64,000 nucleotides of DNA from Guptibacillus hwajinpoensis (GCF_001039475.1 NZ_LELK01000001.1:15436-79435); one strand, 5' to 3'. Positions 15,558 through 26,820 are shown, numbered from the stretch's first letter. Numbers and translations are program-made. The notes: generated from the letters alone by a model not told the origin.

Positions 15558-18500
15558 TTAAAGTACGTTAAAGTATCTCCCTTCTGGATGAGCGAACACC
15601 ATAGCTGTTACAGAAGCTTCAGGCTCCATCATACATCCGTCGGTTAGTTCTATACCAATTTCACCTGGGTAAATGAGATCGAATAACTTCTTTTGATCAT
15701 CGAGCTCAGGACATGCAGGATATCCGAATGAAAATCGTTGCCCCTGATATTTAGCAGAGAAGCGATTTTGCATAGTGAAATCTGTTGGATCTGGGAATCC
15801 CCATTTGTCACGCATCAGTTGATGGACATGCTCGGCAAGACCTTCAGCTGTTTCAAGTGCAAGTGCTTGTAGTGCATGACTCTCAAGATAGTCACCCTGG
15901 CTCTTGAGTTCTACAGACCGTTCTCTAATTCCACTTCCAGCTGTCACTGCAAAAAATCCAACATAATCCATTACACCGCTTGAGACTGGATGAAGGTAAT
16001 CTGCTAGACACAAAAACGGTTCCTTATATTGCCTCGGAAATGTAAAGCGCTCAATGATTGTTTGATGATCAATTGGATCATATATAATAACATCATTTCC
16101 ATTAGACTGAGCTGGAAAGAACTGGTACTTAGCAGAAGGCTTAATCCAGTTTTCTGTTTTTGCTCGTGCAATGAGTTGGTCAACAACACCTTTTAGAAAG
16201 AGAGCCTTTGCGTTTTTTTCATTAAGAAGTCTTGATACTTTTCCTTTAAGGCCTAGATGATGCCCAATTAACATTTGCATGTTAATATATGGTTCGATGT
16301 GGGCTACTGAATAATTCCTTAATACATGAGGAGCAAGATCATAAGGCGTAAATACTGGTGCTAAGGATACCGTGGATTCTTGCTTAATCGCCACGGCTGT
16401 AGTTGATGATGAGGAAGGAAGAGTAGTCAGCGATGCTGCTTTTCTCGTATGCTCTTCAACCAGAGCTCTTTTCTCATCTTCATTACTGAGCTGGTTTGAA
16501 ATGCTTAATCCAGACATTGCATCTTTTGCATAAAATACTGGTCCATCATACTCTGGCGAAATTCGATTATCTGTAAACTTTCTAGATAGTGCCGCACCAC
16601 CGACGAGAATGGGTATAGAAATTTTTGCTTGTTTCATATCCTGCGCAGTTAATACCATTTGTTGAGCGGATTTGACAAGTAAACCAGAAAGGCCGATGAA
16701 ATCAGGCTGATGATTCTCAATCTGTTTAATTAAGTCGGTAGGAGTTACTTTGATTCCAAGATCAACAACCTCAAAACCATTGTTGCTCAAAATGATCTCG
16801 ACCAGGTTTTTTCCAATGTCATGCACATCGCCTTTCACAGTTGCTAATAATACTTTACCTTTCGAGCTTGAAGAATCTTCTTTCTCCATATGCGGTTCAA
16901 GAAACGCAACAGATGCTTTCATAACTTCAGCACTCTGGAGAACTTCAGCTACGATCAATTGATTATCATTAAAAAGCTTCCCGACCTCAGCCATACCGGT
17001 CATTAAAGGTCCGTTGATAATTTGGAGTGGGGAAGTATACTCATGCAAAGCTTTCTCTAAGTCTGGGATTAGCCCTTCCTTTGTTCCTTCAACTACATAC
17101 ATGGCAAGGCGTTCTTGAAGTGTTAGAGTGGAGTGCACCTTCGTTTCTTTTTTCTTGCCTCTATAAAAAGCTGTGAAATCTGCAAGTGTTTCATCAGTTG
17201 TTGTGAAAAGCAATTCATCCGCAAGCAGAATTTCCTTCTCAGAAATTGATGCGTATCGTTCAAGTTTTTCAGTGTTTACGATCGCATAATCAAGACCTGC
17301 TTTTGTACAATGATACAGATAAGAAGCATTCAAAACTTCTCTACCAACTGGTGGTAAACCAAAAGAAACATTACTTATGCCGAGAATTGTTTGACAATCA
17401 GGCAGCTCTTTCTTGATCATTCGAATTCCTTCAATCGTTTCCGCTGCTGAACCAATGTACTGCGCATCACCAGTACCTACTGGAAAAACAAGCGGATCAA
17501 AGATGATATCTGAAGAGTTAAGTCCATATTTACAAACGAGTAAGTCATGAGATCGCTTAGCGATTTCAAGCTTTCGTTCTGCTGTAATCGCCATCCCAGT
17601 TTCATCAATCGTTCCTACCACAACCGAAGCTCCATATTGATGAATTAAAGGTACAACTGCTTCGAATCGTTCTTCTCCATCTTCAAGGTTAATCGAATTA
17701 ATGATTGCTTTACCCTGGGAATAGGAAAGAGCTTTTTCAATTACGGCGTCATCCGTCGAGTCAATAATTAGAGGGGTTTTCACTTTATTTACAACGTATT
17801 TCATAAAGTTCTCGGTATCAGCCAATTCATCGCTATCGGGGTTTGCGAGGCAGATGTCAATAACCTGTGCCCCTTTTTTTACCTGTGACCTAGCAATTTC
17901 TGATGCTTCTTCAAATTTTTCTTCCGCAATAAGGCGCTTGAATTTCCTTGAACCAATAACGTTCGTTCGTTCACCAACAAGAATGGGCCTAGCACTTTCA
18001 TCGTAAATTAACGGCTCTATACCAGAAATCGCATGCGGGTGTGATGAAGGACCAGTTCTAGGTTTGATGTTTTTTACAGATTCCTTAATGGCTGCAATAT
18101 GTGCTGGAGTAGTGCCACAACAACCACCTACAACGTTAAGCCAACCTTTGTTAGCAAAGCCGGTTATTTTAGCAGCTAGCGTTTCTGGCGTTTCGTGATA
18201 ATTGCCTTCTTCATCAGGAAGACCTGCATTTGGATAGCAGCTGACTGCAGTAGTTGCAAGGTCAGAAAGAGAGCGAATATGATCTCTCATAAACTCCGGT
18301 CCAGTTGCACAGTTTAGTCCTACAACTGCTGGATTCATATGTTCGAGAGATAAGTAAAATGCTTCAATGCTTTGACCTGCGAGTGTTGTTCCCATAGGTT
18401 CAATCGTACCTGATATCATCAGCGGAACGGTTTGGTTTAGTTCTTTAAAAGACCTCGAAATGCCAACATACGCTGCTTTAACGTTTAACATATCCTGACT

Positions 18501-18989
18501 CGTTTCAATAAGGAGAAGGTCGACACCCCCTTTCAACAATCCTTTCGCTTGTAGAGCATAAGAATTGCAGAGGGCTTTAAACGTTGTTCCTCCTGTAACA
18601 GATAATGTTTTTGTCGTTGGCCCCATTGCACCTGCAACATAGCGAGGGTTAGAAGGTGTAGAAACGGTAGAGGCCGCTTCCTTTGCAAGAAGAGCAGACG
18701 TATAATTGATTTTTTCTGTTAAATGCCCGAGGTCATACTCGTCCAAAACAAGATCAGTTGCTCCAAACGTGTTTGTTTCGATAATATCAGCACCTGCTGA
18801 CAAATAGTCTTCATGTATTAATTGAATGAGATCAGGTCTCGTTAATGATAGGTATTCGTTACAGCCTTCGTATGCTTCACCTCCAAAATCTTCTGCTGCT
18901 AAGTTTGCCTGTTGAATCATTGTCCCCATAGCTCCGTCTAGAACAAGGATTTTCTTCTGTAGATGATCTTTAAACGATGTGTAGGCCAT
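15558..18989 (-). CDS. metH: Cobalamin-dependent methionine synthase
   Basis: Methylates homocysteine from 5-methyl-THF through a B12 cofactor. About 1143 residues with all modules: homocysteine domain (1-320, zinc site in [11 protein letters not shown]), pterin-binding domain (from about 335, [19 protein letters not shown]), cap and B12-binding domains (about 640-870, with [12 protein letters not shown] giving the DxHxxG cobalt ligand) and the SAM-reactivation domain (from about 900). ATG 18989 has an AAAGGAAG site and overlaps the end of yitJ by 20 bases. It is the last gene of a SAM-riboswitch methionine operon. A Ser/Ala-rich linker around 855-885 precedes the activation domain. Confidence 0.96.
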   Translation of the reverse strand: MAYTSFKDHLQKKILVLDGAMGTMIQQANLAAEDFGGEAYEGCNEYLSLTRPDLIQLIHEDYLSAGADIIETNTFGATDLVLDEYDLGHLTEKINYTSALLAKEAASTVSTPSNPRYVAGAMGPTTKTLSVTGGTTFKALCNSYALQAKGLLKGGVDLLLIETSQDMLNVKAAYVGISRSFKELNQTVPLMISGTIEPMGTTLAGQSIEAFYLSLEHMNPAVVGLNCATGPEFMRDHIRSLSDLATTAVSCYPNAGLPDEEGNYHETPETLAAKITGFANKGWLNVVGGCCGTTPAHIAAIKESVKNIKPRTGPSSHPHAISGIEPLIYDESARPILVGERTNVIGSRKFKRLIAEEKFEEASEIARSQVKKGAQVIDICLANPDSDELADTENFMKYVVNKVKTPLIIDSTDDAVIEKALSYSQGKAIINSINLEDGEERFEAVVPLIHQYGASVVVGTIDETGMAITAERKLEIAKRSHDLLVCKYGLNSSDIIFDPLVFPVGTGDAQYIGSAAETIEGIRMIKKELPDCQTILGISNVSFGLPPVGREVLNASYLYHCTKAGLDYAIVNTEKLERYASISEKEILLADELLFTTTDETLADFTAFYRGKKKETKVHSTLTLQERLAMYVVEGTKEGLIPDLEKALHEYTSPLQIINGPLMTGMAEVGKLFNDNQLIVAEVLQSAEVMKASVAFLEPHMEKEDSSSSKGKVLLATVKGDVHDIGKNLVEIILSNNGFEVVDLGIKVTPTDLIKQIENHQPDFIGLSGLLVKSAQQMVLTAQDMKQAKISIPILVGGAALSRKFTDNRISPEYDGPVFYAKDAMSGLSISNQLSNEDEKRALVEEHTRKAASLTTLPSSSSTTAVAIKQESTVSLAPVFTPYDLAPHVLRNYSVAHIEPYINMQMLIGHHLGLKGKVSRLLNEKNAKALFLKGVVDQLIARAKTENWIKPSAKYQFFPAQSNGNDVIIYDPIDHQTIIERFTFPRQYKEPFLCLADYLHPVSSGVMDYVGFFAVTAGSGIRERSVELKSQGDYLESHALQALALETAEGLAEHVHQLMRDKWGFPDPTDFTMQNRFSAKYQGQRFSFGYPACPELDDQKKLFDLIYPGEIGIELTDGCMMEPEASVTAMVFAHPEGRYFNVL

Positions 18990-20826
18990 TACGAATCTTC
19001 CTTTCATCTTCTAAACGAGTTTTTTCTTTAATATATCGAGCTAACTCTACAGTTAGTTCATACCGTAAAAATGGCGTAATTAAATAAATGCCGTTAAATA
19101 AATCAAAGGCTGTATCGATGAGGTACTTGGCTATAGCGAGTCCTTCTAGTTGAGCCTCTTGATCGTCAGAAGCTTTTGTCATTCTACTCCTTATAGAATC
19201 AGATAGTTTGATTCCGGGTACTTCATTATGAAGAAATTCTGCATTTCGAGAGCTTGTTAACGGCATAATGCCTATATAAATCGGGCATGTTAAATGCTTT
19301 GTTGCCTCATATACCTCTACTATTTGTTTGTCATCGAAGATCGGTTGACTAATAAAATAATCAGCACCATGTTGCTGCTTCTTTTCAAGTCTTGAAACGG
19401 CTCGGTCAAGGTGGCGGATATTTGGATTAAAAGCACCTGCAATGGAGAAAGATGTTTTGATGCCGAGTGATTTACCTGAATACGAGATTCCTTCATTAAA
19501 CTGCTTGATTAGTTTAATAAGATCAAATGAAGAAACATCATATACAGATGTGGCACCCGGAAAATCTCCTATCTTAGTTGGATCTCCTGTGACGGCGAGT
19601 ACTTGATTTATTCCGAGTGTATGAAGACCCATTAAATGAGATTGAAGACCAATGATATTCCGGTCGCGACATGCAATATGAACAAGAGGGCGGGCATTAT
19701 AGTGAGATTGGATCGTAGATGCCATTGCAGTATTGCAAATGCGAGGTGAAGCAAGTGAGTTATCTGCAAGAGTGATAGCGTCAACTCCAATTTCTTGGAG
19801 AGCTTTTGCACCTTTAAGATATTTATCAATCGATAATTTCTTAGGTGGATCAAGCTCCACAATGGTTGACTTCTTGTTAAGAGCGATTTCATGAAGATGG
19901 GGTATTCGTTCATTTTTAGTTTCAGAGATTAATGAATCGCTCTCTTTAATAGTTATTTTTTTAGAAGTGATAGGCTTAACGTCTTTTAATACACTAGCTG
20001 CAGCTGCAATGTGTTCTGGCGTTGTACCACAACAGCCGCCAATTAACCTTGCTCCCTGTTGATGTAGAGCCTTTGCACTTTCTTTAAAGTAGTCTGGTGC
20101 AGTTGGGTAGGTGAGTCGTCCATCTTCATAATCGGGCAAACTAGCATTTGGATAGGCAGATAGAAAACTGTGTGATAACGGAACCTGCTCTAATGATTGG
20201 ATCATGTGATAGGGTCCAAGACGACAGTTAACGCCAGTAACATTTGCCCCAGCAGCTTCTAACTGGTTAAGTGCAGATGAAAGTGAAGTCCCATCTTGAA
20301 GAACGCCTGGTTCGTGCATAGACACTTGTGCAATTAGAGGGAGGTCCGTATGTTTTCTCGCGATTTCAAGGACTGTTATCAGTTCCTCTAGATCGTAATA
20401 TGTCTCAAGCATGATGCCGTCTACACCTTCAAACAGGAGACAATAAAGTTGTTCTCGAAAACTACGCTTTACTTCATCAAGTGGTGTAGATGAGGCGTTT
20501 ATTCCTCGTATGCCACCTATCGTCCCTAGAATATATGTTGATTCTTTTGCAGCCATCCTCGCTAACTTTACTGCTTCAGTATTTATTTCTTTAACAAGGT
20601 CCTCAAGACCATAACGAGCTAATTTACTGTAATTCGCACCATACGTATTGGTTTGTATAACTTCTGATCCAGCATCAACATAAGCCCGGTGAACATTTAC
20701 AACTTGTTCTGGGTGGGAAAGGTTTAATTCTTCAAAACATTGATCAATACCGTAGGAATAGAGAAGTGTCCCCATTGCTCCATCACCAATTAGAACTTTA
20801 TTCTCGAGTGCTTTAAGCAGATTCAT
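18970..20826 (-). CDS. yitJ: Bifunctional homocysteine S-methyltransferase / methylenetetrahydrofolate reductase
   Basis: Fusion protein of 618 residues. The N-terminal half (1-290) is a homocysteine S-methyltransferase domain with the zinc-binding [12 protein letters not shown]. The C-terminal half (about 325-605) is a MetF-type FAD-dependent methylene-THF reductase ([40 protein letters not shown]). It supplies 5-methyl-THF for MetH, encoded next. This matches YitJ of B. subtilis. Its ATG overlaps the metC stop (ATGA). Confidence 0.95.
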   Translation of the reverse strand: MNLLKALENKVLIGDGAMGTLLYSYGIDQCFEELNLSHPEQVVNVHRAYVDAGSEVIQTNTYGANYSKLARYGLEDLVKEINTEAVKLARMAAKESTYILGTIGGIRGINASSTPLDEVKRSFREQLYCLLFEGVDGIMLETYYDLEELITVLEIARKHTDLPLIAQVSMHEPGVLQDGTSLSSALNQLEAAGANVTGVNCRLGPYHMIQSLEQVPLSHSFLSAYPNASLPDYEDGRLTYPTAPDYFKESAKALHQQGARLIGGCCGTTPEHIAAAASVLKDVKPITSKKITIKESDSLISETKNERIPHLHEIALNKKSTIVELDPPKKLSIDKYLKGAKALQEIGVDAITLADNSLASPRICNTAMASTIQSHYNARPLVHIACRDRNIIGLQSHLMGLHTLGINQVLAVTGDPTKIGDFPGATSVYDVSSFDLIKLIKQFNEGISYSGKSLGIKTSFSIAGAFNPNIRHLDRAVSRLEKKQQHGADYFISQPIFDDKQIVEVYEATKHLTCPIYIGIMPLTSSRNAEFLHNEVPGIKLSDSIRSRMTKASDDQEAQLEGLAIAKYLIDTAFDLFNGIYLITPFLRYELTVELARYIKEKTRLEDERKIRNGLHIV

Positions 20827-22013
20827 ACCTGAAGTCCCCTAGTAGGTGTGTCATACCGTTTTATTGCTGCCAAGGCATTTTGAAAGTCTTGGAGCAAGTC
20901 GTCTGCGTTTTCAAGTCCTACCGAAATGCGTAACAATCCATCCGTGATTCCGCGTTTCTTTCTTTCTTCAGAAGGCATTGATGCATGAGACATTTTAGCA
21001 GGGTAAGAAAGGATTGATTCTACAGCACCAAGACTAACCGCATATACAGGGAGTTGAACGTGTTTTGTAAAAAATCGAACAGCATTTTCATCAGGAAGAC
21101 GAAAGGAAAGAACAGCTCCAGGACCTCCAGCTTGATAAAGGTGTGTAGAATGGCCTGGATGAAATGAGAAGCCAGGGTAGTAGACTTCTTCAATGATTGG
21201 TTCTTTCGCCAGTGCGTGCGCGAGACGAAATGCTGATCTTGATGATTGCTCAAGTCGACAATGGAGCGTTTTTAACCCTCGAAGAACAAGCCATGAATCA
21301 TGCGGACTTAGGATTGAGCCAAAAGAATTCTGAAGAAACGAAAGCTTCTCGGCAAGTTGCTCATTTCTAACAACGGCAAGGCCTGCGACAACGTCACTAT
21401 GGCCAGCTATAAATTTCGTTGCGCTATGAAGAACAATATCTGCTCCAAATTCTAAAGGGCGTTGAAGAGCGGGAGTCATAAAGGTGTTATCTACAAAGGT
21501 TAAACACTCATTCGCTTTGGCAAGTTTCACAACAGCTTGGATATCTGTGATTTTAAGCAGCGGGTTAGAAGGTGTTTCAATGTAAATCACTTTAGTGTTT
21601 GGCTGAATGGCAGTAGCCACTTCTTCTAGGTTCGTCATATCTACAAATGTATGCTCGATTCCAAATCGAATAAGGACATCATGAATCATGCGATAAGTCC
21701 CTCCGTAGACATCTTCAGATACAAGTACGTGGTCGCGTTGTGATAAGAGCATGAAGGAAGTAGAAATTGCCGCCATGCCTGAGGCAAATGCAAAACCTCG
21801 AAAACCACTTTCAAGATTTGCGATCGTTGTTTCCAGTGCTTCACGGGTAGGGTTGCCAGATCGGCTGTAATCATAACGACCGGGTTGATCGAAATCGGTT
21901 TGATGAAACGTAGAAGCGTGATGGATTGGAACGCTCACCGCTCCAGTCTCCTCATCAGCTTTGTGTTTATTATGAAGTAGCTTTGTTTGAAATGTATGAG
22001 AATGGTCAGTCAT
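20823..22013 (-). CDS. metC: Cystathionine beta-lyase
   Basis: PLP-dependent trans-sulfuration enzyme, 396 residues, Cys/Met metabolism family. PLP lysine lies in [16 protein letters not shown] (near 200); other motifs are [25 protein letters not shown] and [16 protein letters not shown]. As second gene after a cystathionine gamma-synthase paralogue it most likely converts cystathionine to homocysteine. The two paralogues cannot be told apart by motif alone; the assignment follows operon order in B. subtilis. It overlaps both neighbours by four bases. Confidence 0.9.
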   Translation of the reverse strand: MTDHSHTFQTKLLHNKHKADEETGAVSVPIHHASTFHQTDFDQPGRYDYSRSGNPTREALETTIANLESGFRGFAFASGMAAISTSFMLLSQRDHVLVSEDVYGGTYRMIHDVLIRFGIEHTFVDMTNLEEVATAIQPNTKVIYIETPSNPLLKITDIQAVVKLAKANECLTFVDNTFMTPALQRPLEFGADIVLHSATKFIAGHSDVVAGLAVVRNEQLAEKLSFLQNSFGSILSPHDSWLVLRGLKTLHCRLEQSSRSAFRLAHALAKEPIIEEVYYPGFSFHPGHSTHLYQAGGPGAVLSFRLPDENAVRFFTKHVQLPVYAVSLGAVESILSYPAKMSHASMPSEERKKRGITDGLLRISVGLENADDLLQDFQNALAAIKRYDTPTRGLQV

Positions 22014-23125
22014 GTTGAACGGCCTCCCTTATTAGTTAGTGCCTGTTGTAGGTCCTGTAAAAGATCGTTAATTGCTTCGATTCCAACGGAGAAGCGAAGC
22101 AATCGATTGCAAATTCCTTTTTCAAATCTCGTTTCCTCTGGGATTTCTGAATGAGTTTGAGTAGCAGGATAGGTAATAAAGCTCTCAACTCCTCCAAGAC
22201 TTTCTGCGAAAGTGATGATCTTCAGGTTTCTTAGGAAAATGTCGACACCTTCTTCGGAACTTAAGCGGAATGAGAGCATTCCGCCTTTCCCTGGATAAAA
22301 AACATCTGTTATAGCTTCGTGTTTAGTCAAGTATTCCACAACTAGCTTTGCGTTTATTTCATGTTGCTTGAGTCTAAGGGGGAGAGTTTTCATTCCACGT
22401 ATGACTAACCATGAATCGAATGGAGAAAGAACTGCACCTGCTCCATTCTGATATCGTTCAAGATCAGCACAAAGGGTTTCGCCTTTTGCTACAACAAGTC
22501 CAGCCAGAACATCATTATGACCAGCAAGATACTTCGTTGCACTATGGACAATAATATCTGCACCTGTAACAAGTGGATTTTGTAAAAGAGGGGTAAACAG
22601 CGTATTGTCTACGATTAGTTGCAGGGTGTGTTCATGAGCGATATGTGCGAGTTCTGTTAAGTCGGTCAGTTTCATTAATGGATTAGACGGATTTTCAACA
22701 AAGATTGCCTTTGTGGAATCATGAATAATTGATGGGATGGATTCAAGTTGCTGGCTGTCGAAATAAGTGAATGTAATACCAAAATGATTTTCAGCATGTG
22801 AAAAGAGCCTATACGTGCCACCGTATAAATCGTCAGAAACGAGTATATGATCACCTGTTTTATAGAGAGAGAGAACTGCTTGAATGGCTGCCATTCCAGA
22901 GCTAAATGCAAAACCTTGATCACCTTGCTCAAGTTCAGTTATAGCTGTTTCCAGAATGGATCGTGTTGGATTTTTCGTTCTTGAATAATCGTATCCAGTA
23001 GATTGGCCAACCCCTCTATGGCTGTATGAAGTAGAGAAGTAAACCGGTGGATTTACAGCCCCTGTTTGAGGATCGGACCTGTTACCTAATTGAACGAGTG
23101 AGGTTTCATACTGTTTGTTTGACAT
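22010..23125 (-). CDS. metI: Cystathionine gamma-synthase / O-acetylhomoserine thiolyase
   Basis: PLP enzyme of about 371 residues that joins an O-acylhomoserine with cysteine (or sulfide). The PLP lysine is in HSATKYLAGHNDVLAG; YDYSRTKNPTRS and SDDLYGGTYRLF are also present. Three ATG codons in tandem follow an AAAAGGAG site; the third, at 23125, has normal spacing. The open frame continues upstream into the riboswitch terminator and is not coding there. First gene of the methionine operon under the S-box at 23161-23310. Confidence 0.9.
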   Translation of the reverse strand: MSNKQYETSLVQLGNRSDPQTGAVNPPVYFSTSYSHRGVGQSTGYDYSRTKNPTRSILETAITELEQGDQGFAFSSGMAAIQAVLSLYKTGDHILVSDDLYGGTYRLFSHAENHFGITFTYFDSQQLESIPSIIHDSTKAIFVENPSNPLMKLTDLTELAHIAHEHTLQLIVDNTLFTPLLQNPLVTGADIIVHSATKYLAGHNDVLAGLVVAKGETLCADLERYQNGAGAVLSPFDSWLVIRGMKTLPLRLKQHEINAKLVVEYLTKHEAITDVFYPGKGGMLSFRLSSEEGVDIFLRNLKIITFAESLGGVESFITYPATQTHSEIPEETRFEKGICNRLLRFSVGIEAINDLLQDLQQALTNKGGRST

Positions 23126-23160
23126 CATCATTCTCCTTTTCCAATAAGTAAAGGGCAATA

Positions 23161-23310
23161 AAAAAAAGCCCTCTATAAGAAGAAGACTTTGGCTGCTCTT
23201 CTTCTTATCGTTCAAGTTGAATTCAACTTGCTGGAATTAGCACCTTTCCAGAAATAATCCGGTGGTTGCTGAAGCTTCATAGGGCCAGTCCCTCTGCTTC
23301 TCTAGATAAG
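23161..23310 (-). ncRNA. SAM-I riboswitch (S-box) of the methionine operon
   Basis: On the minus strand the blocks read CTTATCTAGAGAAG, GAGGGACTGGCCCTATGAAG, AGCAACC and GGTGCTAATTCCAGCAAG, followed by an AAGAAGAAGA / TCTTCTTCTT terminator stem and a run of T before metI. High SAM should terminate transcription of metI-metC-yitJ-metH. Confidence 0.95.
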
Positions 23311-23411
23311 AAATGAAATTGTATAAAGTTTTTGTGATGATTCTTGTTCAATAATCTACATGATGTGAAAACGAATTGCAAGTGTTTTTTGAGAATTATC
23401 TGAAATCTGCT

Positions 23412-24209
23412 TTATTTTACTTCATCAGTGCGCTCATTTGTTACTCGTTTTTTCGGAAGAGGTATTTCTTTAATTGTTAAGTAAAGAAGCATGATCGCTA
23501 TAAACCAGTATAGCAAGAATCCTAATGGTACTGATGTTTTTAAAGTCGCCATAATTGCAAAGAAAACAGTGGGAATTGTAACGGCATAAACAGAAAGTAC
23601 CCATAGTTGTTTATAAGATACTTTGCGTTTGGAGATACTTCTCAAAAGTAAACCAATTGTAGCTAGCACTGTAATGCCAATAAACTTAAGCCCAGTTTGA
23701 AATAGATAGACAACAAAGATAAGCAGGGGAATAAAAATTGGCAACAGGCTATCTAAGTTTTGAGAAAGCTCACTTACATCCTGTTTTGTAAGTGTCATCG
23801 TACTGAAATTACTGTAATCAAACTCTTGACTTGTACCTCCATCATTTACAACTATACGATCTTCAAGAAAGGCGATGACTGCATCATATTCTAGAGCATC
23901 ATCAGGTTTCGTTTCTCCTGTTGAGTCGAATATAAACGTTTGCCCGTCTCTATTTCGTATAAGAGGTTCCGATTGCTCAGAAGTAAGCTTCCCGTCTTCC
24001 AATGTAAATTCAGGTACTTCATTCATGTACGTCTTAAGCTCGTCGTAAGCGTTTGTGAACGAAACAGCCGTGATGATTCCAACAGGAACAGAAGTGAGTA
24101 GCATAAGTAAAAATACATAAAGAATAGGCTTTCCGAGTTTTTGGAAACGAAAGCGAGCCATCATTTTAGGTGAGTATAAACTGTAATAAAGTTGTTTAAA
24201 AACGTTCAA
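23412..24209 (-). CDS. yqgB: DUF1189 membrane protein (YqgB-like)
   Basis: Membrane protein of 265 residues. One helix near 28-50 and a cluster of about four between 155 and 250 flank an extracellular-sized hydrophilic domain of about 100 residues (50-150). The start FKQLYYSLYSPKMMARFRFQKLGK is typical of DUF1189. The family is linked by annotation to maltodextrin genes in some bacilli, but its function is unknown. Position before yqgC and sodA fits yqgB. The neighbour on the other side is a divergent Na/Pi cotransporter gene. Confidence 0.82.
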   Translation of the reverse strand: MNVFKQLYYSLYSPKMMARFRFQKLGKPILYVFLLMLLTSVPVGIITAVSFTNAYDELKTYMNEVPEFTLEDGKLTSEQSEPLIRNRDGQTFIFDSTGETKPDDALEYDAVIAFLEDRIVVNDGGTSQEFDYSNFSTMTLTKQDVSELSQNLDSLLPIFIPLLIFVVYLFQTGLKFIGITVLATIGLLLRSISKRKVSYKQLWVLSVYAVTIPTVFFAIMATLKTSVPLGFLLYWFIAIMLLYLTIKEIPLPKKRVTNERTDEVK

Positions 24210-24330
24210 ATCAAAATCTCCTCTCCAATTAAGGGGTCTTTCCTCAAAACCAGTTTAGCTTAAATCGGAGTACGTGAACAACAAAAGATCTGAAACTTTT
24301 CTGAAACAATGGTCACTTACTAATAATAAA

Positions 24331-24380
24331 TTTACAAATCTATATTAACTCTTTACAAAGGGGGTGTCGATGTAGATAAT
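24331..24380 (+). promoter_or_regulatory. Candidate PhoP boxes and promoter of the Na/Pi cotransporter gene
   Basis: TTTACA at 24331 and 24352 with TATTAA between them, roughly one and two helical turns apart, resemble PhoP boxes. The second TTTACA sits 17 bases before GATAAT (24375-24380), a possible -10. The fit is weaker than the array ahead of pstS. Confidence 0.4.
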
Positions 24381-24439
24381 AGACAAGGGACTTTGTTGAG
24401 TATTGTCGAAAAAAATAAATCTAGGTGCAAGGGGTTGAA

Positions 24440-26071
24440 ATGATGGAACTCAACGTTCAGGAGATGATCTTTCAGTTTGTGGGAGGTCTAGGTATATTCC
24501 TGTTTGGACTTAAGTATATGGGAGATGGCCTTCAAAGATCAGCAGGCGATCGGTTAAGAGATATATTGGACCGGTTTACGACGAATCCTTTTATGGGTGT
24601 GCTAGCAGGGATAGTAGTTACTATCTTATTACAAACTAGCTCAGGTACTACAGTTCTTACAGTAGGACTAGTTAATGCAGGATTTATGACTCTTAGACAG
24701 GCTATCGGCGTCATAATGGGTGCAAACATAGGTACAACCGTAACAGCATTCATAATCGGTATACCTATCAAAGATTACGCATTACCAATAATCTTTATCG
24801 GTGCAGCACTAATCTTCTTTGTTAAAAACAAAAAGATAACGTATCTCGGACAAATAATATTTGGTTTTGGTGGATTATTCTATGGTTTAGAACTGATGAG
24901 TAATGGTATGAAACCTTTAAGAAGCCTTCAGGCGTTCCAAGACCTTACTGTTAGTATGAGTGACAATCCAATATTAGGAGTAGTCATTGGTACCGTATTT
25001 ACCGTTATTGTACAAAGTTCGAGTGCGACTATTGGCGTTCTTCAAAGTTTATTCTCTCAGGATGCTATGTCGCTTCAAGCTGCTATGCCAGTACTATTTG
25101 GAGATAACATAGGAACAACCGTAACGGCTGTATTAGCATCAATTGGTGCCTCAGTAGCAGCAAGAAGAGCAGCTCTTACACATGTTATTTTCAACTTAAT
25201 TGGAACAACGATCTTCTTGATTATTTTATCACTGTACACACCTTTCATATCATATATCCAAGGTGTATTGAATTTAAATGAAGAAATGACAATAGCATTT
25301 GCGCATGGTATCTTTAATGTTTCTAATACAATTATTCAGTTCCCATTCATTGCTTTACTTGCTGTATTAGTAACAAAGATTATTCCTGGTGATGATACTA
25401 CTATTGAGTATAAGCCCAAACATCTTGATCCAGTCTTTATCGAACGTTCTCCATCTGTTGCGCTTGGTCAGGCTAAAGAAGAAGTTATCCGTATGAGCGA
25501 ATTTGCTTATAAAGGTGTAAAAGAAGCTTCTAAATATGTGACTTCAAAAGATCAGAAGAGTGCAGAAAAGACGGCTCAGTATGAAGAAGCTATTAATAAC
25601 TTAGATACTAAGATTACAGATTATCTAATCCAACTGTCGGCAACTTCTCTATCAGGTGAAGAATCGACTCGACACGGAATGTTAATGGACTCTGTACGTG
25701 ATATTGAACGTATAGGAGACCACATGGAAAATATCGTTGAACTTGCAGATTATCAACTTAGTAATAAAGTGAAAATGACAGATGTTGCTATGAAAGATCT
25801 TGACGATATGTTCGAGTTGACTCTCACAACTCTTCAACAAGCATTCGATGCATTGGATAAATGGGATACTGAGAAAGCTCATGAAGTTGTGAAGTTAGAA
25901 GATAAGATAGATAAGATGGAAAGATCCCTTCGTAAACAGCATATTCTAAGGTTGAACGAAGGCGAGTGCACAGGTAGTGCAGGAATCGTATTCGTTGATA
26001 TGATCAGTAATCTAGAGCGTATCGGCGACCATGCTGTGAATATTGCTGAAGCAGTTATTGGCGAAGAATAG
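24440..26071 (+). CDS. Na+/phosphate cotransporter family protein
   Basis: Protein of about 543 residues. Two Na/Pi-cotransporter repeats lie in the first 320 residues, each with the QSS-type motif (LLQTSSGTTVLTVGLVN and IVQSSSATIGVLQSL) and a GANIGTTVTA or GDNIGTTVTA block. The C-terminal 200 residues form a PhoU-like helical domain (SVRDIERIGDHMENIVE and DMISNLERIGDHAVNIAE). It probably imports phosphate with sodium. Two ATG codons (24440, 24443) follow the AAGGGG site. This gene has no counterpart in the B. subtilis order here. Confidence 0.92.
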   Translation: MMELNVQEMIFQFVGGLGIFLFGLKYMGDGLQRSAGDRLRDILDRFTTNPFMGVLAGIVVTILLQTSSGTTVLTVGLVNAGFMTLRQAIGVIMGANIGTTVTAFIIGIPIKDYALPIIFIGAALIFFVKNKKITYLGQIIFGFGGLFYGLELMSNGMKPLRSLQAFQDLTVSMSDNPILGVVIGTVFTVIVQSSSATIGVLQSLFSQDAMSLQAAMPVLFGDNIGTTVTAVLASIGASVAARRAALTHVIFNLIGTTIFLIILSLYTPFISYIQGVLNLNEEMTIAFAHGIFNVSNTIIQFPFIALLAVLVTKIIPGDDTTIEYKPKHLDPVFIERSPSVALGQAKEEVIRMSEFAYKGVKEASKYVTSKDQKSAEKTAQYEEAINNLDTKITDYLIQLSATSLSGEESTRHGMLMDSVRDIERIGDHMENIVELADYQLSNKVKMTDVAMKDLDDMFELTLTTLQQAFDALDKWDTEKAHEVVKLEDKIDKMERSLRKQHILRLNEGECTGSAGIVFVDMISNLERIGDHAVNIAEAVIGEE

Positions 26072-26082
26072 AATCGTTTAAG

Positions 26083-26118
26083 ATGGAAGCAGAGAAATAA
26101 TCTGCTTCCATTTTTTTA
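26083..26118 (+). terminator. Terminator after the Na/Pi cotransporter gene
   Basis: TGGAAGCAGA / TCTGCTTCCA stem with a small AT loop and seven T residues. Confidence 0.88.
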
Positions 26119-26196
26119 TAGTGTTTAACTAATATTAATAGAAGGAAATAAATTGTGAGTATATAATAGAAGGAAAAGGAAAAGGAGGGTGAAAAC

Positions 26197-26679
26197 ATGG
26201 AAATTTTATTTTGGTTACTCATTAGTATTTCGTTTCTAGTGGCTTTTGTAGGATTAATATATCCCATTATCCCTGCTGTGTTATTTCTCTACATAGGATT
26301 TATGATGTATGGTCTGTTTTTTGAGTTTGCTCCGATGACGATTTATTTCTGGGTTATTCAGTTACTTCTCACTGTTTTATTGTTCGCAGCAGATTATGCA
26401 AGCAACTTATTCGGGGTAAAGAAATACGGTGGTTCAAAAGCAGCTATATGGGGAAGTACGATTGGGTTGTTAATAGGACCCTTTGTCATTCCGTTCGCTG
26501 GAATACTCCTTGGACCATTTATAGGAGCTGTGGGCGCTGAATTACTTCTTCACCGTAAACCGTTTAAAGAATCTGTTCAAGTTGGAGTAGGATCACTACT
26601 AGGGTTTTTAGGAGGAGCATTAATGAAAGGTGTTCTTCAAGCTATCATGGTGATTGTATTCTTAGTCTATGTACTATAA
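26197..26679 (+). CDS. yqgC: DUF456 membrane protein (YqgC-like)
   Basis: Small membrane protein of 160 residues with four to five hydrophobic segments and glycine-rich loops (GLLIGPFVIPFAGILLGPFIGA), the DUF456 pattern. The middle contains DYASNLFGVKKYGGSKAAIWG. Function unknown. Excellent AGGAGG site. The place before sodA matches yqgC. Confidence 0.88.
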   Translation: MEILFWLLISISFLVAFVGLIYPIIPAVLFLYIGFMMYGLFFEFAPMTIYFWVIQLLLTVLLFAADYASNLFGVKKYGGSKAAIWGSTIGLLIGPFVIPFAGILLGPFIGAVGAELLLHRKPFKESVQVGVGSLLGFLGGALMKGVLQAIMVIVFLVYVL

Positions 26680-26768
26680 TTTTGGCGTTCTTGATGAGTA
26701 AACGAAAGAATGGTATAGTGTTTTCAGAATTAATTTAGTTAAAGCGAAAATAAATTTCAAATAAGTTA

Positions 26769-26798
26769 TTGACGCTTTGTTTTCTAATATGGTATATT
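26769..26798 (+). promoter_or_regulatory. Promoter of the tRNA cluster
   Basis: TTGACG (26769-26774), an 18-base spacer and TATATT (26793-26798), 22 bases ahead of the first tRNA. Confidence 0.65.
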
Positions 26799-26820
26799 AG
26801 TTCTTGTCGTTAAGAAATAT

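Noticed and set aside
22676-22810. AAAAGAGCCTATACG at about 22801 as another repeat end
   Set aside because: It lies in metI coding sequence on the minus strand with no further similarity to the repeat family.
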